Notes under the pieces: model-generated
Databases searched by the model: none
What the model saw: only the letters and a program-made list of their open reading frames with translations
What the model was told of the DNA's origin: nothing
DNA from: Saxidomus purpurata
Lineage: Eukaryota; Mollusca; Bivalvia; Venerida; Veneridae
Reading direction: 5' to 3'
Length of the DNA: 64,000 nucleotides
Assembly: GCA_022818135.1 (NCBI GenBank)
Contig: JAFMSR010000002.1
Coordinates: forward strand, 48,151,706 to 48,215,705
Made by a program: the position numbers and the translations under genes
In this document: positions 44,761 to 56,234 of the stretch, piece by piece
How positions within the stretch are numbered: position 1 is the first letter of the stretch
Layout of the letters: every line of letters starts with the position of its first letter

Positions 44761-45657
44761 TTTTGCTAGTGGAATGCCAGATACACCCCAATCCCGTATG
44801 GCATAGTTCCTAGCTATCTCAGTGTGGGCGAGGGGAACTGAATAATCAATCGAGACGTTTGAGATTTAGATCTAATCTATCTATCTCTGTCTTGCTTTAT
44901 GACCCCAGTTTCCATAGCTAGGTTATGGTCCACTATCTGATAATTGATAAACCATAAGTCACACCAAGGGAGAAAACTCCAATATAGGATATCGAGCAAG
45001 GTCACAAGGGGCGCTACGTACCTAGTATAATTAGCGAAAATTGTCACTAATGTGAGTTAAGGCACTGAAGCAGGGGGTATTCATTACCTTCAGTGAAAGC
45101 TCTAGTTTTAACTACACAGTATGACGTTTGATTGGAAAACTCATGACTGGCTTGAGATTCTTGTAAACAAGTATGACGTAGAAAACGGATACACTTTGAC
45201 GTCACAATACATCATGTGGATGCGTAAATATCAATATGCAATTCAATTTCAAAGGAAATTCAGTCATCAAAAACACTGTAAAACACATCCTTCTTTTGCC
45301 ATACTTGAGTTTGCGCATCAGTCATTTCAAATGTTTATTTACTGAAGAAGACTGAAGAGAACCATTTTCCAGCGTTTCTCCGTTTTCAGAATTCAGTTCC
45401 GATTTCCATTTAGGGCTGCACATGTATGTCTATTACTAACCTTTTCCTCCGACATTCTGTTCATCACCTCACGCTCAACACCTCGCCGTGTCAAAAATTG
45501 TGCTATACTCCATGGCTGCATAACATTGATAGTGTCGGTTGGTCTGTTGAAATGTAACACGTGAGTACAAATGGCGTTTTTGAATCAGGGGTGCTAACTG
45601 TGTAATTACCATAAAGCGGCAAAGATGAAACAGCCGTTTTGATTGGCTAAACTAAGT

Positions 45658-45990
45658 CGTGGCCTCAATTTAATAAGTTGTGGCCACAAGTTATTAAGTT
45701 GTGGCCACAAGTTAGTAAGTTGTGGCCTCAACTTAATAAGTTGTGGCCACAAGTTAATAAGTTGTGGCCACAAGTTAGTAAGTTGTGGCCTCAACTTAAG
45801 AAGTTGTGGCCTCAACTTATTACTTGTGGCCACAACTTAATAAGTTGTGGCCACAAGTTAATAAGTTGTGGCCTCAACTTAATAAGTTGTGGCCACAAGT
45901 TAGTAAGTTGTGGCCTTAACTTAATAAGTTGTGGCCTCAACTTAGTAAGTTGTGGCCACAAGTAAATAAGTTGTGGCCTCAACTTACACA
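45658..45990 (-). repeat. 21-bp minisatellite, right arm
   Basis: About fifteen units, inverted relative to 43138-43347, with A/C variation between GGCCTCAACTTAATAAGTTG and GGCCACAAGTTA forms. The higher unit number explains most of the arm-length difference. Confidence 0.9.
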
Positions 45991-46470
45991 ATATAAATAA
46001 AGTGTTGCTGATGTAACCTCTGTGCCACCGTATGTTAATGCTTTAAATCATTGTAACACAAATGTAGGCAAAATTCAGAATATTTGAATTACTACACCAT
46101 CTCAGGCAGCCATGTACACTGATTCGACATATTTTACATATCATCGACTGTGTAAACTCATTCTGCAATACAAGAACTAGCAATGCAAACTTTATAAAGT
46201 TTCTCCCTCACCCAAATATCAGCCAGATATGACAAGAAGTATATTTTTCAAAAAGATAAACGGCGTAAACATGTATACATTGAAGCGCAGATACTTTTAT
46301 ATTGTTACATGTTGACAAATTAGATTCTATTATCTCCCTTTATTGTGAAATTCTTTTGTCGAAATTTATTTTAATCAATTCATTGTTAGAAGATAATTTC
46401 TTTGTCGTATTTATGCATAATATGTTAAATTTAGGTGTGAACAAGAGTTAATATATTGGTGGTGTTTTTT

Positions 46471-47545
46471 AGCTCACCTGAGCTGGCTCAGGGTGAGCTA
46501 TTAGGATCGATGAATGTCCGTCGTCCGTCCACACTTAGTTCGTTAACACTCTAGTGGTCACATTTTGCCTCAATTGTCACGAAACTTGGTCAGGATGTTT
46601 GTCCCAGTAATTACTCGGACGAGTTCGAATATGGGTCATCTCGGATGAAAAACTAGGTCACATGACCCAAAAATAGAAAAATCTTGTTAAGGCTCTAGAG
46701 GCTACTGTTTCAGTCCAAATATCCTGGAAATTTGTCAGAAAGGTTGTTTGGTTGATTTCTAGCTCAAGTTTTTATATGGGTCACCTGGAGTCAAAAACTA
46801 GGTCACACAGCCCAAATATGGAAAAACCTTGTTAACACTCTAGAGGTAACATTTTCAGCCCAAATATCCTGGAAATTTGTCAGAAAGGTTGTTTCTATGA
46901 TTTCTAGCTCAAGTTCGAATATGGGTCATCTTTAGTCAAAAACTAGGTCACACAGCCTGAATATGGAAAAACCTTGTTAACACTCTAGATGTTACATTTT
47001 CAGCCCAGATATCCTTGAAATTTGTCAGAAAGGTTGTTTCGATGATTTCTAGCTCAAGTTCGAATATGGGTCATCTGGGGTCAAAAACTAGGTCACACAG
47101 CCCAAATGTGGAAAAACCTTGTTAACACTCTAGAGGTTACATTTTCAGCCCAAATATCCTGGAAATTTGTCAGAAAGGTTGTTTCGATGATTTCTAGCTC
47201 AAGTTTCAATATGGGTCATCTGGGGTCAAAAACTAGGTCACAGAGCCCAAATATGGAAAAGCCTTGTTAATACTCTAGAGGTAACATTTTCAGCCCAATT
47301 ATCCTTGAAATATGTCAGAAAGGTTGTTTCTATGATTTCTAGCTCAAGTTAGAATATGGGTCATCTTTGGTCAAAAACTAGTTCACAGAGCCCAAATATG
47401 GAAAAACTTTGTTAACACTCTAGAGGTAACATTTTCAGCCCAAATATCCTGGAAATTTGTCAGAAAGGTTGTTTCGATGATTTCTAGCAACTTTCTTAAA
47501 GCAGTTGTACTCGGGTGAGCGATAAAGGGCCATCATGGCCCTCTT
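46471..47545 (+). mobile_element. Tandem-repeat element D (145-bp monomers)
   Basis: Starts AGCTCACCTGAGCTGGCTCA. GTTAACACTC-type starts at 46831, 46976, 47121, 47266 and 47411 give a strict 145-bp period. It ends GGGTGAGCGATAAAGGGCCATCATGGCCCTCTT. GCTCACC...GGTGAGC boxes, a GGGCCAT/ATGGCCC hairpin and the CTCTTGTTT end parallel elements A-C with different sequence. Both ends are present. Confidence 0.85.
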
Positions 47546-47811
47546 GTTTAAATAATTGTTTGGTAATACAAATAATCATATATAAATTCACATTATGTTA
47601 AATCGAAGGCAAACGGGTCGTACAGATTATAGCCTCTTTAGAGGTTGGTACGTGGACCCAATAAGCACAATTACAAACAAAAGTCGAAGTCAACGGGTCG
47701 TACCGATTATAGCCTCTTTAGAGGATGGTGGACCTAATAAGCACAATTACAAGTAAACAAACAAAAATCGAAGTCAGCAAACTGACCCTAAAGTAAGTAC
47801 GTTCGTTGGAA

Positions 47812-49250
47812 TGGGTGTCAGAAAGGCCCACTTCTAGAAAGGACCAGTACCAAAAAGGACCAAAATCAGAAAGGTCCATACCAGAAAGGCCCATCCAGGA
47901 CCAGTTTTATGTTCTATGTTAATTTGTGTAGACCTACCTTAGGGAAGTAAAAGATTAGAAAAACATATGTACACTTCTGCTCACACATTTATTATATAGA
48001 ACCAAAAGTAAACGGGGGAAATAGTAGCGCAGTAACAAACATTACAGTAGGGTGCATAAAACATACATCAATAGTGAAATTTATGATGATAACACTTACA
48101 AATTTCATTTATAGAAATAAAAACAGACTTATGAATGATTATAAAAGTGATATATTGTTATATGTTGACACATTAGATTCCATTATCTCCTTTTATCGTG
48201 AAACTCTTGTGTAGAAATTTATCTGATGCAATTCGTTGTAAGAAGATAATTTCTTTGACGTATTTATGCAATAACTTCATGTTAAATTTCAGTGTGAACA
48301 GGATTTAATGTATATACAAATAATTACCTAAATGCACATTTATTTGCAGTCGAGGTCAGCAAACTCACCCTGCGTCCAGTACTTACGTATCTACTGGTAC
48401 AGACGGCACTTTTCCGTCCATTCCTATTTTAAAAGTATAACTGAGCTTTATTCTGGGAATACATAGGGGAAGTTCCCGTAGTGGATCCCCGCATTTCAAT
48501 AGGATTGATTTCTTGATAAATCCCTGGGTGTATTTATGCTATCGAGTCATATTTAATGAACATTAAAGTGGCATCTGCAATAAATATCAGAAAACTGAGA
48601 TTCAGCTTGGTAGTGATTTATCCCGGGAAAGTACGTAAGTTAGACACAACCAGAGTACGAACCTAGGGGTTGTAGCCACCCCGATAAGTGACCTTGTCCC
48701 AAGTATTCGAGTAAATATCCTGGTAACTCCCAGTATAGCTTTCGCTGCGCTTGCATTATTCCGAGCCGAACTCCAGGGTTATAGATTTTACACCCACGGG
48801 GTCGACTTGGGACGGAGCTATTCTCCCATATAAGGGATCACGAACCAGAACGGCTACAAAAGTAACAAAATGTTTACATATTGATAAAAAAATCATTAAG
48901 TAATTGTAAGTGCTAATTGGTTACTTTGATGCCAACCGAATTATTATAAAGGTATTTATCAAATTTATTCATTAAGTAATTACCAGTGCCAATTGGTTAC
49001 TTTGATGCAGTCCCATTTACGATAAAGGTATTTACATGTATCAAATGTGTTCAATAAATAGTAATCAAGACATTAAAACAAAAGTTTCAAACTTAAAAAA
49101 CCCATAATTTATTATTAAAAGCAAGTCCAATAGTGGGTCTTCCTGGTACTGTTTATGGGCCTTTCAGGTACCTTTGATAAATGGGCCTTTCTGGACTGGG
49201 CCTTTTAGGACTGGTCCTTTCTGGAAGTGGGCCTTTCTGGATCCCTACCC
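47812..49250. mobile_element. 1.4 kb TIR element with 10-bp TSD carrying a copy of its flank
   Basis: TTCGTTGGAA is duplicated at 47802-47811 and 49251-49260. TIRs contain CAGAAAGGCCCACTTC and several AGAAAGGACCAG-type units, inverted at the right end. The interior at 48110-48870 is a diverged copy of the surrounding host DNA (46280-46465 plus 47550-47811 plus 49261-49680), including GCAAACTCACCC and CACGGGGTCGACTTGGGAC. TSD length suggests a MULE-like non-autonomous unit. Confidence 0.7.
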
Positions 49251-49260
49251 TTCGTTGGAA

Positions 49261-50900
49261 CAGGCGGCAGTTTTGATCCGTCCTTGCCTATTCTAACAGT
49301 TCGTATTATTCTGAGGTGAGATTCCAATAGGTGTGGAACACTTTAATTAAATGGGATTGTACACTGATAAATCCTAGGTTGTAGTTGTGCTATTGTTTCA
49401 TATTAAATGAACATTAGGTATCTGCAATAAATATCAGAAAGCTGTGATTCAGCTGGGTAGTTATTAATCCCAGACATATACGAAAGTTAGAAACACCCCG
49501 AGTACCAACCTAGGGGTTGCAGCCGCCCTGATAAGTGACCTTGTTCCAAGAGTTCGAGTAAATACCCATGTAACTCCTAGCGCAGCTTTGGCTTCACTTG
49601 CATTATTCCGGTTATAGATTAATACCCACGGGGTCGACTTGGGACGAAGCTATTCTCACCAGAACGGCTATTATCAAAATGCAGTTTATCTTTAGATCGG
49701 CGTTCACGTGATCAAAACGATCGTATTTCATTCACAACGCTTCCATTCGTAAAATTTGAATGGTGCAAACCGATGAAAAATGGTAAGAGAACACTAAATA
49801 TTTTGTGTAGCCTACTTAAGTTCAAAGTATTATAGGCTCCAATATTAAGCCTGGGTTTAAAATTTAGCTTTTCAAAGGATTTCTTAAAGTAAATTAAAAT
49901 GTAAGGCTAATAGACCACTTACAAGGGTTGCTATCTTCCCTTACCAACACAAAATGTGATGAAATAAAACTGTGGGGCGCGGACTGCCGATGGTGGTGCG
50001 GTTGTGAAAAATCAACAAAAATATTACTTTGAATTCTGTAAATTTTCTTCTAGTTTTTTAAGTGAAATATTTTCAAAAATCCGCTGAATTGTAAGGTTAA
50101 GTTATAATATGTGTACGCTTTCTTTAGTGATTTCTGATAGGATATTGTTGTTGTAGGAGTTAAACGTCCACTTCAAAAGTACATGTATTTGGTATGTTTA
50201 ACGGATATTGTCCATCGATGCTAAAATCTTGCACGAAGTCTCGCAGTCTGCGACAAAAAGCTTGGGACTTGTATTGAAAAATACGAGAGTTGCAATTCCA
50301 TGTGTATATAGGTCAGTCGCTTCACTATATGTTTATACTAGAATTTCAAAAGCGTTTGCAACGCTTTATCATTTGGTAGCGTATTATTTCAAATCTACAG
50401 ATATAATTGACTGGAATGTATACTGGAACCTTTTTATATGACTATATGCTCTAAAATATGTTATTGTATACAGTTTGAAGAACATTATTTTTCTTAGACC
50501 ACGGATGCGGATCTGGTCGGACATCATTATGAAAATAATGACCTGTATTATATGTTTTATGATGTTAGCATATGACCCTTATGGAAAAATAATGTACCAC
50601 CACTTAAATTTTAGGTTTCATGAAAAGTTTGTGAAATAACAGACGAGTAGGTGGTGTCACGTATTCCTGAAGGATGTCTCTCAAACAAAGCTGGTTATAT
50701 ACAATTTAAAAGCACTGTAATTTACTTCATCAAAAAGTCTCTAGCAAAACTATATTTTTGAAAAAATATAAAACAACAGCAACATGATGTGTTACAATGA
50801 ACTGCAGGTCGGTGATTTAAATAAACGGATAGATATCAAAATCAAGCATGTTAGCGAAGTATCACTCATTGTCTTTATGAAAAATCCCCTTGTGTCGAAT
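49261..50900. other. Flank of the 1.4 kb element, then a stretch without genes
   Basis: Up to ~49680 this aligns with 48390-48870. After that it is AT-rich, with a featureless 77-codon ORF at 50208-50441. Confidence 0.5.
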
Positions 50901-50904
50901 TTTG

Positions 50905-51063
50905 TAGAGGACACCTTGTTGCCAGCACTTTCAGTGCTTTGATTGTTATTGCGGGCTGCAGCAGCGGCCCGCTATATTTAGTTGGAAAATGTATCATGTA
51001 GGTGAAGTAGTGTATAGTTCTTTGAACAAATTGTTATGAAAATCGCCTAGGAAGGTACGATAA
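50905..51063 (+). repeat. Hairpin family I, copy 1
   Basis: CCAGCACTTTCAGTGCTTTG precedes a GC-rich hairpin (GCGGGCTGC, AGCA loop, GCGGCCCGC; 50952-50973). Then GTGAAGTAGTGTATAGTTCT as at 37650. Confidence 0.7.
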
Positions 51064-52970
51064 AGAATAGGAGGTTTTAGGAATCCCCGATATGACGTCA
51101 TTCCTGCGCATGCGCATTGACTGGCCGTCAATTGATCGGCCAAAATGAAAGCGAAATACATTGTAGATCATTTGACTGTACGGCAGTTTATATTTTAAGC
51201 TATAACGTTATTAAATGAAACAAAATCTAGTTTATATGCAGTGTCTGTGTTGCCGTGTCTATGCCATTGGATGATGCTTATGTATAGTTTTCATTATAAA
51301 GTCCGATATGAAAGTGTGAATTTTAACTGAATCGGCCTAAACGAATGTAACTTGACAATGTCCGCTTACCCTAGGCTACTTGCTATTCCTGACAAAAGTG
51401 TCGCTATTCTTTTCTTCTTATTTTAAATTAGCGCCGATATTCATTAGTTTCACATAGTACACGTGCTGTATAATTTGTTGCTGTATATAGATGGAAAAAA
51501 TTGCTACAGTAAAGTTATCCGCATTAAGATGATCCTCTAAGTGTGCATAGAGTCTAATACATCTAGTTAGAATTTTTCAGACTCCCAATTTTTTTCTATA
51601 TATATAAACATGATGTTAATTTGTAAACTATATACTTTGTTTAGAAAGGTTAAGACTTTATTCGGGTATTTTCCCTATTATATGTCTCTTATTTCAGTGA
51701 AAAAATATTCATAGAAATCATGCATGTGTCTGTGAAGCGTACATTTATTTATGAATAGTGTCAAATTAAACTTTAGAAACCATGAAGACCCTATAGCTAT
51801 ATAATACATGACACTGTGCTATATATGTTTTCACAACGCCTGACGATGACATAAGACACACTAATGACACGTTGCCATAGAGATCCAGTAAGGTATATTG
51901 TCCCCTAGGGCATAAAGCACGATACAACTTGGATTTAATTAATCCATGTAACATCCTGTTTATAGACTAATTGACCACACGTTATAGATGACCACTTTGA
52001 ATGATACGGCACACATCAAGCTTTGATTGAATCTACATGATCAATTTATTCATTATAATATTTTATGACCATGATAATTGATACCCTTGATATAAGGACG
52101 CAGATAAGACAGAATTTTTTTAAATTTCAGATAGCCGAGTTTCTTTTTTATTTTAGAGGCGACAACAAATGTCTTAAACAAAGGAAATTTTAATTCGATA
52201 TTTTGGAGTCTTTGTTTTCTTTAAGTTTGAGGTTTTCCACTAATCTGCATGTACTTTGTTAATCGAACAACATCCCATCAAACATATTTAACTTTTGAAA
52301 TAATGAGTAATCGCAGACGTAAACTAGCTGGCGTGTGGGCATTTCAAGCAAGCAGTTGCTCAGCTAAGATAATATACAATTATTTAGGCATATTTTATGA
52401 TGCGTTATTGAATATTTTAATGCACACTTGAAGTGTCACTTTCACATGTGTCCGCCACTGTAGATGTCATGGACGTTGATTACAGTATATCACGACAGTA
52501 TACACTTCTGTAGTGTATACTTCCGTGATTATATCAAAACAGGGGTATCTTTTTCTGTCATTTATTTTTGAGACATACATATGCATTATATAACCAAACA
52601 ATCAAAAATACACAAAGGTTACAGTATACATGGGAGTTTTCCTGGGGTCTTGGCGAGTTCACTAGGGGAGAAATCCCACGATCGGCCGGGACTATAAACA
52701 TTTTTAAAAAATACACAAAGTATAAAATATTATGGTCTTGTATAATACTAAGTGTGCTGGTTTAAAAAAACTACTACAGAGAGAAAAGGGTAAGATAGAA
52801 ATTTAAGAGAATAATCAGTGAAGAGAGAAGAAAAATGAAAGGTGGAAGACGGGGAAATCTCACAAAGCCTGATCAAAGTTAGGTCTTTGATTATAGCAAC
52901 AACTAACAAATAGATCTATTATATTATATAGGAAATTATGTATTCACTTCCACTTCAAAACTTAAAAGAA
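51063..52970. other. Stretch without recognisable genes; palindromic TF-like sites near 51110
   Basis: TGACGTCA at ~51090 and TGCGCATGCGCA at ~51107 resemble CREB and NRF1 sites and lie beside hairpin family I. No exon follows that I can recognise. The remainder is AT-rich with chance ORFs. Confidence 0.35.
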
Positions 52971-52973
52971 ACT

Positions 52974-53290
52974 TAATCATTGCGGGCCGCAGCAGCGGAC
53001 CGCTATATTTAATACGTGGCGAGTAAAAGATGCATGGAGTCTTAAGCACTAGATCGGACATATGCGTCTCTCTTCATTATAAAATTGAGGTACTTCTGAG
53101 ATGAAAACTGTAGACACAGTCAATTTTTTTGGAAAAGCAAGAGTTGTCGTTTGTAATTGAGTTGTCGTTCGTTTCATAGAGGGCGCAATCTAATCTACGC
53201 TGATAAAAATAGAATAAAGCGCTTTTCACGTTTCAGTCCCAATCTACGCCGAGAAAAATGGATATATGATTGCTTTTCGAGACGAAAGTT
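52974..53290 (+). repeat. Hairpin family I, copy 2
   Basis: GCGGGCCGC, AGCA, GCGGACCGC (52982-53003), then CTATATTTAATACGTGG and AGTAAAAGATGCATGGAG. It aligns with 54085-54375 for about 300 bp. Confidence 0.75.
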
Positions 53291-53429
53291 ATTTTTGGAT
53301 ATTTATTAACATTAATTACTATGGATATACGTCTTTTGTATTACTAAAACGGACAAATTAATGACCTTTAAACTTTAGTACGATGCAACAAAGCGTTATG
53401 TGGATAAGGTAATAGAAGCAGTTACAATG

Positions 53430-53660
53430 TTGTAGCACTGATATATATGACGTCAGTGTAGCGCATGCGTGTTTCTATTATATTTGTTCGATGCAATGAA
53501 GTGTTATCTGCCGAAGCCAGTAGTTAGTCGCTACAATGTTATAGCACTATAGAGTATGACGTCGGTTTCGCGCTTTTGTTATTATTTTGCTGTGGAACAG
53601 TCGCCATATTGGAACCGGAGTTCCACTAGAATTCGTTCTATCGATCTTCTTAGGTGAGTT
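53430..53660 (+). promoter_or_regulatory. Possible promoter and non-coding first exon
   Basis: TGACGTCAGTGTAGCGCATGC (CRE plus NRF1-like half) at ~53449 and a second CRE-like TGACGTCG at ~53557. Then a YY1-like CGCCATATTGG near 53602, followed 50 bp later by a consensus donor CTTAG|GTGAGTTG at ~53653. The order is that of a TATA-less start with a short 5'UTR exon on the + strand. No coding exon was found downstream in the window. Confidence 0.3.
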
Positions 53661-54084
53661 GTTGTATTTTTATGAATGGCCGAAGAAACTATATTATTGA
53701 TATATTGATAGCGTTGTGGCTACATAGTATAGCCTGTTTGTATTAACGATTTTTGGGCTTTATAATAGCAACCACGATGATGACCTACATTAGCAATGCA
53801 AAATCAATTAGAGTTGCGTCCCTTGAATGAATCTAATGAATATTTATGAAGCGCTAAATCAGCCCAAGAATGGTGCCGATTCATTTCGCTTTAGAAATGA
53901 TTAAAAACGGAATTGCCGGAAAACAGTCTAATTTGAATATTTAATTAAGACCTTTATACCTCGGGGAAAACGCGCAAATTATCCGAAAGCCGTAATTTAT
54001 CAGTACAAAAACAAGTGTCAAAAGTTTGACAACTGTTGATTTTCCGTTAATCGGTCGATTTCGCTTGGTTTTCAGGTTTTATTT

Positions 54085-54375
54085 GAAAGGTTTGATTATT
54101 GCGGCCGCAGCAGCGGCCCGCTATATTTAATACGTGGTGAGTAAAAGATGCATGGAGACTTAAACACTAGATCGAATATATGCGTCTCTCTTCATTGAAC
54201 AACTGAGGTAATTCTGAGATGAAAATTGTGGACACAGTCAATTTTTTGAAAAAGCAAGACTTGTCGTTCGTTACATAGAGGACGCAATCTACGCCGATAA
54301 AAATAGAGAAAAGCGCTTTTCGCGTTTCAGACGCAATCTACACTGTGATAAATGGAAATATAATTGCTTTTTCCA
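54085..54375 (+). repeat. Hairpin family I, copy 3
   Basis: GCGGCCGC, AGCA, GCGGCCCGC (54101-54121), preceded by TTTGATTATT and followed by CTATATTTAATACGTGG. About 1.1 kb downstream of copy 2 in the same orientation. Confidence 0.75.
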
Positions 54376-54378
54376 CTT

Positions 54379-54990
54379 ATACAGCCTTTGACATTATAGA
54401 AACGAAGTGTAGTTGACTTAATATTCTTCGATTACTTTTTTAAAATATATATGATATTATCTTAACAATTATTTTCCCTTACAATAGAAACTTGTCACCG
54501 TGGTTTATTGGTAGAGACCTTAGCTCAGATTCTTTTGTATAAGTGTACTTTTCCGAATTCACGAGTTCGAATCCCACCGACACTCATTTTTTTCTGCTGT
54601 TTTAATCATCATTTTTAGCTTTTAAACCATTTAAGAATATCTTACGGCAAATAATCGTAAAATCTTCATTCATGTCAAATTAATACGGATATAGATAATG
54701 AAATATTGAGACATACCAAGAACGGTATATAGGGCATTCTTGGACATACTGTATAAATATTATTTGATAATAGTAAATTTTCGATACTTGAGGTCAGTTA
54801 GTAGATGTGATGTCGTGTCAATTTGCTTGTTCAACCAGAATGGGTTTCCTCGAGTTCTTTTGGGGCCATGCCTCAACATCAACCATCACCACCAATTTCC
54901 AAAATATTTACATGGGATTATTGTTTGTTGGCCCGCTGTGATACTTTGTATCACAGTTTTTCTTGTAATTTAATGTTTTCACTCATAATT
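54379..54990 (+). repeat. Tandem duplication J, copy 1
   Basis: Aligns with 55633-56234 (offset ~1254 bp). Ends in a perfect hairpin CTGTGATAC, TTT, GTATCACAG (54936-54956) and TTTTTCTTGTA. A third, partial copy is at 62876-63005. Confidence 0.75.
54493..54583 (+). repeat. tRNA-like sequence in J copy 1
   Basis: TGGTTTATTGGTAGAG (A-box-like) and GAGTTCGAATCCC (perfect B box, 54563-54575) spaced as in a tRNA with extra bases. The acceptor ends do not pair, so this is a Pol III-type pseudo-tRNA or SINE head and not a tRNA gene. Confidence 0.55.
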
Positions 54991-55633
54991 ATAAACAATG
55001 AAGGAATTCAGTCCGAACCAAACATGTTGACATGTACAAAAAAGCCAAAATGGTTGTAGTTACGAAAAAATAAATCCTTGTCAGACTACATAATTTTTAG
55101 TCTTGAAATTTTAGTGTCTTTTCCATGCAGTAACAGTGAGTTAGTTATGGGAGATAGAGCTACGTAAGATGACGTCATTTTTAAATAATGAATATGCAGG
55201 AAAGAACAATAGAAAAATACATTTTTTTTAAATATCTTTTGTTAGGAAAAAGCGCATGTTATTTTTTTCAGTGTACTGAGTATGTTTAAATTATTGTAAG
55301 GCAATTTTCATGTCAATATCTTGTTGATTTTTTTTTTGTTTACCAGCTGGAAAACCAGAAAGTAATGTTTTTATCAGGTCTGTATAGATCAGATAAATAT
55401 TCTGTGAAAATTTAACTTGCGCTTTTTCTTTGAAAAAAAAAACGTTATTTAAAAAATTGTACTTTTCGATTGTTTACGTTTTAGTGCCATCGGGCTGTTT
55501 TAGCTCATTCGGGGTATATACCCCAATTGGGAGATATGCTCAGCCTGCTGAAATACAGCCGTGGCCATTATTCTGTACACTGTAATGTAATACAGTAATC
55601 GTCTCATATAACTGTTAAGTTATAATTTTCTTG
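54990..55633. other. Stretch without recognisable genes
   Basis: AT-rich spacer between the J copies, with a palindromic GGGGTATATACCCC at ~55511-55524. Nothing else seen. Confidence 0.45.
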
Positions 55634-56234
55634 TTCCACTTATACAGCGTTTGACATTATAGAAACGAAGTGCAGTCGACTGAATATTCTTTGATGGCTT
55701 TTTTAAATATATATGATATTATATTAGCTAATTTTTCCCATTTCTTATAATTCTGTCTCCGTGGTGTAATGGCCGATAGAACAAACACTTTTGTGTACGT
55801 GTATTTTTACGAATCCACGAGTTCGAATCCCATCAACACCCAATTTTTTAAAAACTTTTTTTCTGCTGTTTTAATAATAATTTTTACCTTTTTAACCATT
55901 TAAGAATATTTTACAGCAAATAATCATAAAAATCTTCTTTCATGTCAAATTAATACGGATATAGATAATGAAATATTGAGACATACCAAGAACGGTATAT
56001 AGGGCATTCTTGGACATACTGTATAAATATTATTTGATAATAGTAAAGTTTCGATACTACAGGTCAGTCAGTAGATGTGGTGTCGTGTTAGGCTTTGCTT
56101 GTTCAACCAGAATTGGTTTCCTCGAGTTCTTTTGGGGCCATGCCTCAATATCAACCATCACCAATTTCCAAAATATTTACATGGGATTATTGTTTGTTGG
56201 CCCGCTTTGTATCACTGTTTTTCTTGTATTTAAG
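55633..56234 (+). repeat. Tandem duplication J, copy 2
   Basis: Matches copy 1 but has lost the left arm of the terminal hairpin (GGCCCGCTTTGTATCACTG). At ~56234 the alignment breaks where the Harbinger-like element begins; copy 1 continues TTCTTGTAATTTAATG there. Confidence 0.75.
55754..55840 (+). repeat. tRNA-like sequence in J copy 2
   Basis: GTGGTGTAATGGCCGATAG (A box) and GAGTTCGAATCCC (B box, 55819-55831). Same position in the duplication as 54493-54583, better A box, still no acceptor stem. Confidence 0.55.

Larger units (their letters stand above)
43096..46032. mobile_element. 2.9 kb element with ~0.8-0.9 kb inverted arms
   Basis: The arms 43096-43887 and 45122-46032 are inverted copies. 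Ends are TACGGTAGCACAG and, inverted, TACGGTGGCACAG. TGTTAA directly flanks both ends (43090-43095, 46033-46038). Each arm begins with a 21-bp minisatellite (about 10 units left, 15 right), then a possible coding exon. The ~1.2 kb centre contains a LINE remnant. Superfamily unknown; the TSD could also be read as 4 bp (GTTA). Confidence 0.75.

Noticed and set aside
45678..45965. 95-codon ORF of WPQLNKL repeats
   Set aside because: Produced by a 21-bp minisatellite open on both strands; no start context, splice site or homologue.
49681..50441. ORF at 50208-50441
   Set aside because: Featureless, AT-biased residues, no splice signals, not shared with any paralogous segment.
54493..55840. Two tRNA genes
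   Set aside because: A and B boxes are present, but the acceptor stems do not pair; better read as tRNA-derived repeats.
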